Shown in pieces: positions 59,794 to 64,000 of a stretch of DNA of 64,000 bases (positions within the stretch are counted from its first letter, which is position 1; each line of letters opens with the position of its first letter). The notes under the pieces were generated by a model that saw nothing but the letters and a program-made list of their open reading frames with translations, was not told where the DNA came from and did no database searches. A program made the translations under genes and the position numbers. Source of the DNA: Dokdonella_A sp051958935 (lineage in GTDB: Bacteria; Pseudomonadota; Gammaproteobacteria; Xanthomonadales; Rhodanobacteraceae); assembly GCF_051958935.1 (NCBI RefSeq), contig NZ_JBQCFP010000110.1, positions 12,219 to 76,218 of the forward strand. Direction: 5' to 3'.

Positions 59794-61989
59794 TCATTCC
59801 ATCCCGTCGAGCACCGCCCGCACCTTCTCCGCGAGTTGCTTGAGCGTGAAAGGCTTGGTGATGAGCTGGACACCCTTGTCGATGCGCCCGTGGTGGAAGA
59901 TCGCGTTGCGCGCGTAGCCCGTGGTGAAAAGCACCTTGATGTCCGGCCGCAACGTACGCGCCTGCGCGGCGACATCGGCGCCGGTCATTCCGCCCGGGAG
60001 TACGACGTCGGTGAACAGGAGGTCGATGTGGCCGGCGTGTTCGAGGACGCGCAGCGCCATCGTGCCGTCCGCGGCTTCGAGCACGCGGTAGCCGAGGTCC
60101 ATCAACGTCTCGACGGAGACGGAGCGCACGCCGTCGTCGTCCTCGACAACGAGGATCGTTTCCTGCTCGCCTTCCGGCGGCAGCAGGGTTTCCGCTTCCT
60201 CGGTCTCGTCGACGGTGCCGACCAGCCGCGGCAGGTAGATCTTCACCGTGGTGCCCTGCCCCGGTTCGGAGTAGATCTTGAGGTGCCCGCCGGACTGCTT
60301 CACGAAGCCGTAGACCTGGCTGAGGCCGAGGCCGGTGCCGAGGCCGACGGGCTTGGTCGTGAAGAACGGCTCCACTGCGCGGGCGATCGTCGCCTCGTCC
60401 ATGCCCGATCCCGTGTCGGACACGGAGATGAGCACGTACTGGCCCGGGCGCACTTCGACGGCCTTGGATGCGTAGCGTTCGTCGATGTAGGCATTGGACG
60501 TCTCGATCGTGAGCCGTCCACCGCCCGGCATCGCGTCGCGCGCATTCAGCACGAGGTTGAGGATCGCGGACTCCAGTCCGTTCGGATCGATTTCGGCCCG
60601 CCACAGGCTCACGCCGAGGACGATTTCGGCCGATACGAGTTCCCCGAGCGAGCGATGCAACAGGTCGGACATGCCACTGACCAGCGCGTTGACGTTCGTC
60701 GGCCGGGGATCGAGTGGTTGCCGGCGCGCGAATGCGAGCAGGCGCTGGGTCAATGCGGCGGCGCGCTCGGCGCCGGCGATCGCCTGCGCCGCGGCGCGCT
60801 GCGCGCGGCCGGAGTCCGCCGGCAAGTGGCGCTGCAGGATCTCGAGGTTGCCTGTGATCGCCTGCAGCAGGTTGTTGAAATCGTGCGCGACGCCGCCGGT
60901 CAACTGGCCGATCGCTTCCATCTTCTGCGCCTGGCGCAGCGCCTCTTCACTTTGCTTGAGCTGTTCGGTGCGCTCGGTGACCTTGAGTTCGAGCGTGGCG
61001 TTCAGTTCCTGCAACGAGGCTTCCGTGCGCTGCCGCTCGGCGATCTCGCGCTGGGCGGCGGCGAGCAGGCGCGCGTTGTCGATCGCGATGGCCGCCTGCG
61101 CGGCGAGCCCTGCGAGGCCACGCTCGGAGCGTTCGCTGAACACGCCTTCGCGTGCATGCCCGAAGAAGAGGCCCCCCAGGACTTCGCCCGCACGCGATAC
61201 CACCGGAACGGCGAGATAGCTGCGCACCGGCAGGTGGCCTTCCGGCATGCCCGCGTACGGTGCGTTCCGGCCGTAACGCGGGTCCTTGGTGATGTCCGCC
61301 GAGCGGACGATGCCTTCGCCGCGGAACGTCGGCGCGAACACGGCGGTGTTGCGCGGCATCGGAAACCTGGAGAAGGCTTCGAGCGGCGCCCCCGACAGCG
61401 TGTACAGCATGTAGGTCTCGCCGGCGTCGTCGAGCACGTTGTAGAAGAACGCGCCGAACTCGGCACCGGTGAGTTCCATGCCCGCATCGGTCGCCAGCTG
61501 CACGAGCTGGTGCAGGTCCTGCCCCATCGCCAGCTGCGATCCGACGCGGTTGAGGATCTCGAGCGCGCGACGTTCCTCGCGCACGGCCATCTCGTTCGTA
61601 CGCTGCTCGGTGCGGTCGCGCAGGATCTTCACGAAGCCGATGATGGCGCCGTCCGCTCCCGTGATCGGAGAGACTTCACCCGCTCCCCATACACGCGAGC
61701 CGTCCTTGCGCAGGCGCCACCCTTCCGCGCCGAGGCCGCGGCCGCTCGTGCGCGCGTCACGGAGTTCGCGCGCAAGCGCGTCTTGGCGCCGGTCCTCTTC
61801 GGTGAACAGGCACTCGATCGTCCTACCGAGCATTTCCGCTTCCGACCAGCCGAGCATGCTTTGCGCCCCACGGCTCCATGTCGTCACGCGGCCTTGGGGA
61901 TCGAGGCTGATGACAGCCGTCTCCATGGCGCTGTTGACGATCTGCCGCCATTCGGCGGCACTCAGCGAAGAGTCGTTGCTGCTGGCCAT
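59794..61989 (-). CDS. Soluble hybrid histidine kinase (PAS-GAF-HisKA-HATPase-REC)
   Basis: The 731-residue protein starts at ATG 61989; a longer form from ATG 62157 is possible but adds no recognisable sequence. In order: PAS (about 13-128, EWRQIVNSAMETAVISLDPQGRVTTW), GAF (about 145-310, with ALEILNRVGSQLA), coiled coil (320-360), HisKA with H369 in GQLTGGVAHDFNNLLQAI, HATPase (SAILNLVLNARDAMPGGG, SDTGSGMDEA, GTGLGLSQVYG) and receiver (VVEDDDG, D661 in LLFTDVVLPG). There is no membrane helix. The H-box type with DFNN is common in phytochrome-like and FixL-like kinases. No paired regulator is adjacent; the signal is unknown. Confidence 0.88.
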   Translation of the reverse strand: MASSNDSSLSAAEWRQIVNSAMETAVISLDPQGRVTTWSRGAQSMLGWSEAEMLGRTIECLFTEEDRRQDALARELRDARTSGRGLGAEGWRLRKDGSRVWGAGEVSPITGADGAIIGFVKILRDRTEQRTNEMAVREERRALEILNRVGSQLAMGQDLHQLVQLATDAGMELTGAEFGAFFYNVLDDAGETYMLYTLSGAPLEAFSRFPMPRNTAVFAPTFRGEGIVRSADITKDPRYGRNAPYAGMPEGHLPVRSYLAVPVVSRAGEVLGGLFFGHAREGVFSERSERGLAGLAAQAAIAIDNARLLAAAQREIAERQRTEASLQELNATLELKVTERTEQLKQSEEALRQAQKMEAIGQLTGGVAHDFNNLLQAITGNLEILQRHLPADSGRAQRAAAQAIAGAERAAALTQRLLAFARRQPLDPRPTNVNALVSGMSDLLHRSLGELVSAEIVLGVSLWRAEIDPNGLESAILNLVLNARDAMPGGGRLTIETSNAYIDERYASKAVEVRPGQYVLISVSDTGSGMDEATIARAVEPFFTTKPVGLGTGLGLSQVYGFVKQSGGHLKIYSEPGQGTTVKIYLPRLVGTVDETEEAETLLPPEGEQETILVVEDDDGVRSVSVETLMDLGYRVLEAADGTMALRVLEHAGHIDLLFTDVVLPGGMTGADVAAQARTLRPDIKVLFTTGYARNAIFHHGRIDKGVQLITKPFTLKQLAEKVRAVLDGME

Positions 61990-62213
61990 GCTCGATTTCG
62001 TCGATGGGATCGGCACGAGTATATCGCCCGAAATTTTCGGCGCGACCCGCCATGCGGGCCGGGCGGCTGGCTGAACGCGCAGCGTGCGTGCGTCCACTCG
62101 GCAATGCAACGCGTCGAACGCATGAATTGTTCCTAAGCCGCGCGCCATCTCGTTCATGCTGGAGCACGCCGCGCGTCCCTACGGTTCATCCATTCGCGAG
62201 AGGGAGTACGAGG

Positions 62214-63134
62214 GTGGACACGCAGCAGCATCTTCCAGGCAGCGACCCGTCGACGTCGCTGAAGAATCCGGCGTCGCTCCACACGCGCCCGCCGTTCCCG
62301 GTGCAGGCACAGCCTTGGCCGGGCCTTGCGTCGAAGATGGAGCCGCGGCCCGACCATGGCGAGACGAGCTACGTCGGGCGCGGGCGCTTGACCGGCCGCA
62401 AGGCGCTCATTACCGGCGGGGATTCGGGCATCGGCCGCGCGGTCGCCATCGCGTTCGCACGCGAAGGTGCCGACGTCGCGCTCTCGTACCTCGAAGCGGA
62501 AGAATCCGACGCGCAGGAAGTCGCCGCGCTGATCCGCGATGCGGGTCGACGCGTCGTCTGCCTGCCAGGCGACATCCGCGACGAAGGCTTCTGCCAGTCG
62601 CTCGTCGGTCGCGCGGCGCAGGGGCTCGGCGGGCTCGACCTGCTCGTCAACAACGCGGGGCGGCAGCAGAGCGCCGAGTCGATCCTGGACATCTCGACCG
62701 ATGCGTTCGACTGGACGTTCAAGACGAACGTCTACGCGATGTTCTGGATCACCAAGGCCGCGGTGGCGTGCATGCCGCCCGGCTCCGGGATCATCAACAC
62801 CGCTTCGGTGAACTCCTATGACCCGTCCGCGCACCTGCTCGACTATGCGATGACCAAGGCGGCCATCGCGAACTTCACCAAGGGACTCGCCAAGCAGCTC
62901 GCGAAGCAGGGCATCCGCGTCAACGCGGTCGCACCCGGGCCATTCTGGACCGCACTGCAGGTGACCGGAGGGCAGACGCGCGAGCGCCTGAGGGAATTCG
63001 GAGCCGACACCCCGCTGGGCCGCCCCGGCCAACCCGCGGAGATCGCCGCAGTGTATGTCGCCCTCGCCGCCAACGATGCCTCGTACGTGACGGGCCAGGT
63101 CTATGGCGCATCGGGCGGCGAAGGCAATCCCTGA
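62214..63134 (+). CDS. Short-chain dehydrogenase/reductase, stress-associated YghA-type
   Basis: The 306-residue oxidoreductase begins at GTG 62214, with GGGAG 8 bp upstream. A 45-residue N-terminal extension (LPGSDPSTSLKNPASLHTRP) precedes the fold, as in E. coli YghA and Bacillus general-stress SDRs. Motifs: TGGDSGIG (67-74), NNAG, catalytic S188, Y201 and K205 in YAMTK, and the C-terminal GQVYGASGGE. It probably reduces aldehydes or ketones with NAD(P)H. It leads a small stress group with the metallothionein-like gene 18 bp downstream. Confidence 0.88.
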   Translation: MDTQQHLPGSDPSTSLKNPASLHTRPPFPVQAQPWPGLASKMEPRPDHGETSYVGRGRLTGRKALITGGDSGIGRAVAIAFAREGADVALSYLEAEESDAQEVAALIRDAGRRVVCLPGDIRDEGFCQSLVGRAAQGLGGLDLLVNNAGRQQSAESILDISTDAFDWTFKTNVYAMFWITKAAVACMPPGSGIINTASVNSYDPSAHLLDYAMTKAAIANFTKGLAKQLAKQGIRVNAVAPGPFWTALQVTGGQTRERLREFGADTPLGRPGQPAEIAAVYVALAANDASYVTGQVYGASGGEGNP

Positions 63135-63152
63135 TCCCTACGGAGGACACCC

Positions 63153-63527
63153 ATGACCAGCCGCGACCGCAAGGATCTCCCGCACGACCAGCAAAAGCCG
63201 GCCGCACCGGCGGCGGAAACCGAACATGAGCGCGAGGCGCGCAAGGCGCATGAAAGCCATGCGCTCGACGAGGCGCTGAAGGAAACCTTCCCGACGAGCG
63301 ACCCGGTGTCCCCTTTCGTTCCCGCGGTGCGTTCGAGCAGCGAGCCTGCGCCGGATCATGCGAACCGCTGCGCTCACCCTGCGTGCACCTGCACGGTGTC
63401 CTCGCCCGACGTCTGGTGTTCCGATGCCTGCCGCGACCAGCAGCAGGGGTACGCCGCCGCGCACGACACCTGCTGTTGCGGCCACGCCACCTGCCTGCAC
63501 TCGAGTTCGGCGGCCTCGGCCGCATGA
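63153..63527 (+). CDS. Metallothionein-like Cys-rich domain fused to an ETFPTSDP stress motif
   Basis: A 124-residue soluble protein. Residues 1-60 are charged and include DEALKETFPTSDPVSP (39-54), a motif found at one end of many small stress-induced bacterial proteins. Residues 73-114 hold nine cysteines: C73, C78, C80, C89, C93, C107, C108, C109 and C114, with H75, H111 and H116. The order C-x4-C-x-C, then WCSDAC, then CCCGHATC follows bacterial SmtA-type metallothioneins (CACEPCLC..., YCSEAC, CGHTGC). It should bind zinc, cadmium or copper. The fusion of the two modules is unusual to my knowledge. GGAGG lies 8-12 bp upstream of the ATG. Confidence 0.82.
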   Translation: MTSRDRKDLPHDQQKPAAPAAETEHEREARKAHESHALDEALKETFPTSDPVSPFVPAVRSSSEPAPDHANRCAHPACTCTVSSPDVWCSDACRDQQQGYAAAHDTCCCGHATCLHSSSAASAA

Positions 63528-63540
63528 GCAGCGAGCCTCG

Positions 63541-64000
63541 ATGCCTACCGCGACGACCGCCCCGACCGTCGATCCCGCGAACCTGCGCAAGCCTGCGCAG
63601 CGCGGCCGTGTCGTCGCGCTCATGGCGCCGGGTCGCGACCACGGCCATCACGAGTCGGTGACGCAGCGGCACATCGCGCGCGAAGCCGCCGCGTTGCTCG
63701 GCTACACCTATGCCGGCGAACATGATGGCGTGTCGCTCGACTGGCCCAGTTACGCAGTACCGCAACACACCCTGCTCGCCGACGAAGCGGACGCACTCGG
63801 CATCCGCAGTGATGCCGACCTGCTCGGCGGCGTCGTGCCGCACGCATTCGTCGCGGGCAAGACGATCACGCACGGCCTCGTGTCGACGCAAGCGGAATCG
63901 CCCGAGGGATGGGCGTTCGATCTCGCGCGCGACCTCGGCGATGCGGTACTCGAAGGCTACGCCGCATTCTCGCGCGCGGACGCGCGCACCGCCGCGCAGC
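63541..64000 (+). CDS. DUF3182 family protein, N-terminal fragment
   Basis: The frame runs from ATG 63541 to the window edge and is cut after 153 residues. Visible family features are VVALMAPGRDHGHHESVTQRHIA, YTYAGEHDGV, LLGGVVPHAFVAGKTITHGLV and GYAAFSRADARTAAQ, which I associate with DUF3182, an ATP-grasp-like family of about 370 residues. Function is unknown. It starts 13 bp after the metallothionein-like gene and is likely co-transcribed with it and the SDR. Confidence 0.75.
   Translation, partial: MPTATTAPTVDPANLRKPAQRGRVVALMAPGRDHGHHESVTQRHIAREAAALLGYTYAGEHDGVSLDWPSYAVPQHTLLADEADALGIRSDADLLGGVVPHAFVAGKTITHGLVSTQAESPEGWAFDLARDLGDAVLEGYAAFSRADARTAAQ

Noticed and set aside
1..64000. CRISPR array, prophage, toxin-antitoxin or restriction system
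   Set aside because: No regularly spaced direct repeats, phage structural genes, paired small toxin genes or methyltransferase/endonuclease motifs were found on either strand.

Overview
The window is a GC-rich chromosomal segment, densely packed with genes, with short intergenic gaps and a strong G/C bias at third codon positions. The gene set points to a gammaproteobacterium of the Xanthomonadales/Lysobacterales (Xanthomonadaceae or Rhodanobacteraceae type). The supporting genes are a DUF3247 protein, the agmatine route to putrescine (aguA/aguB), a 41-residue YkgO-type L36, divergent rluC/rne, a GacA-type regulator and an ATP-grasp-like DUF3182 protein. This taxonomic call is inference from family content. 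No phage, CRISPR array or full insertion sequence is visible; the only mobile-like element is a 154-bp MITE-like unit at 328-481.

Layout. 1-4.8 kb: the end of an MscS channel, the MITE-like unit, several small membrane proteins, a Tat-exported alpha/beta hydrolase and a TorF-type porin. 4.95-12.4 kb: the most striking locus. It holds an ECF sigma factor, a membrane anti-sigma factor with a periplasmic C-terminal domain, a subtilase-fold protein that has lost two catalytic residues, a decaheme cytochrome (MtrA/PioA/DmsE family), a large beta-barrel (MtrB/PioB family), a diheme cytochrome c4-like protein and a blue-copper protein. Together these look like a two-part trans-outer-membrane electron conduit with its own periplasmic carriers and a dedicated sigma/anti-sigma switch. 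12.5-22 kb: rpmJ, polyamine genes flanking an antisense diguanylate cyclase, a TraB-family protein, a DUF349 protein and an AraC regulator. 22-28.7 kb: a beta-helix lipoprotein, an SO_2930-type diheme cytochrome, a TonB-dependent receptor and an aldehyde dehydrogenase, probably one functional unit under the AraC regulator.

28.8-36.7 kb: an efflux operon (adaptor, then two RND pumps, on the minus strand) with a promoter carrying two dyads. 37-39 kb: two small cytochromes c, nfuA and phhB. 39-50.1 kb: a photo-oxidative/membrane-lipid stress cluster: photolyase, desaturase, FAD amine-oxidase-like protein, DUF1365, two cyclopropane-fatty-acid-synthase-type methyltransferases, DUF2878, DUF1295, a lipocalin, and the RpoE/ChrR pair. 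The ChrR zinc ligands match the Rhodobacter protein one for one. 50-54.3 kb: a HAD hydrolase and MocR regulator divergent from an EamA exporter, with a clear two-site direct-repeat operator, then rluC. 54.3-58 kb: the rne leader and RNase E. 58-62 kb: a GacA-type regulator, tRNA-Ser(UGA), an FMN reductase and a hybrid histidine kinase. 62.2-64 kb: an SDR oxidoreductase, a metallothionein fused to a stress-protein motif, and the start of a DUF3182 gene cut by the window end.

The common themes are electron transfer (five c-type cytochromes carrying 16 CXXCH motifs, plus a cupredoxin) and two independent ECF/anti-sigma switches, each next to the system it probably controls. Coordinates and start sites were chosen by reading frames, ribosome-binding sites and overlaps; no database search was possible.
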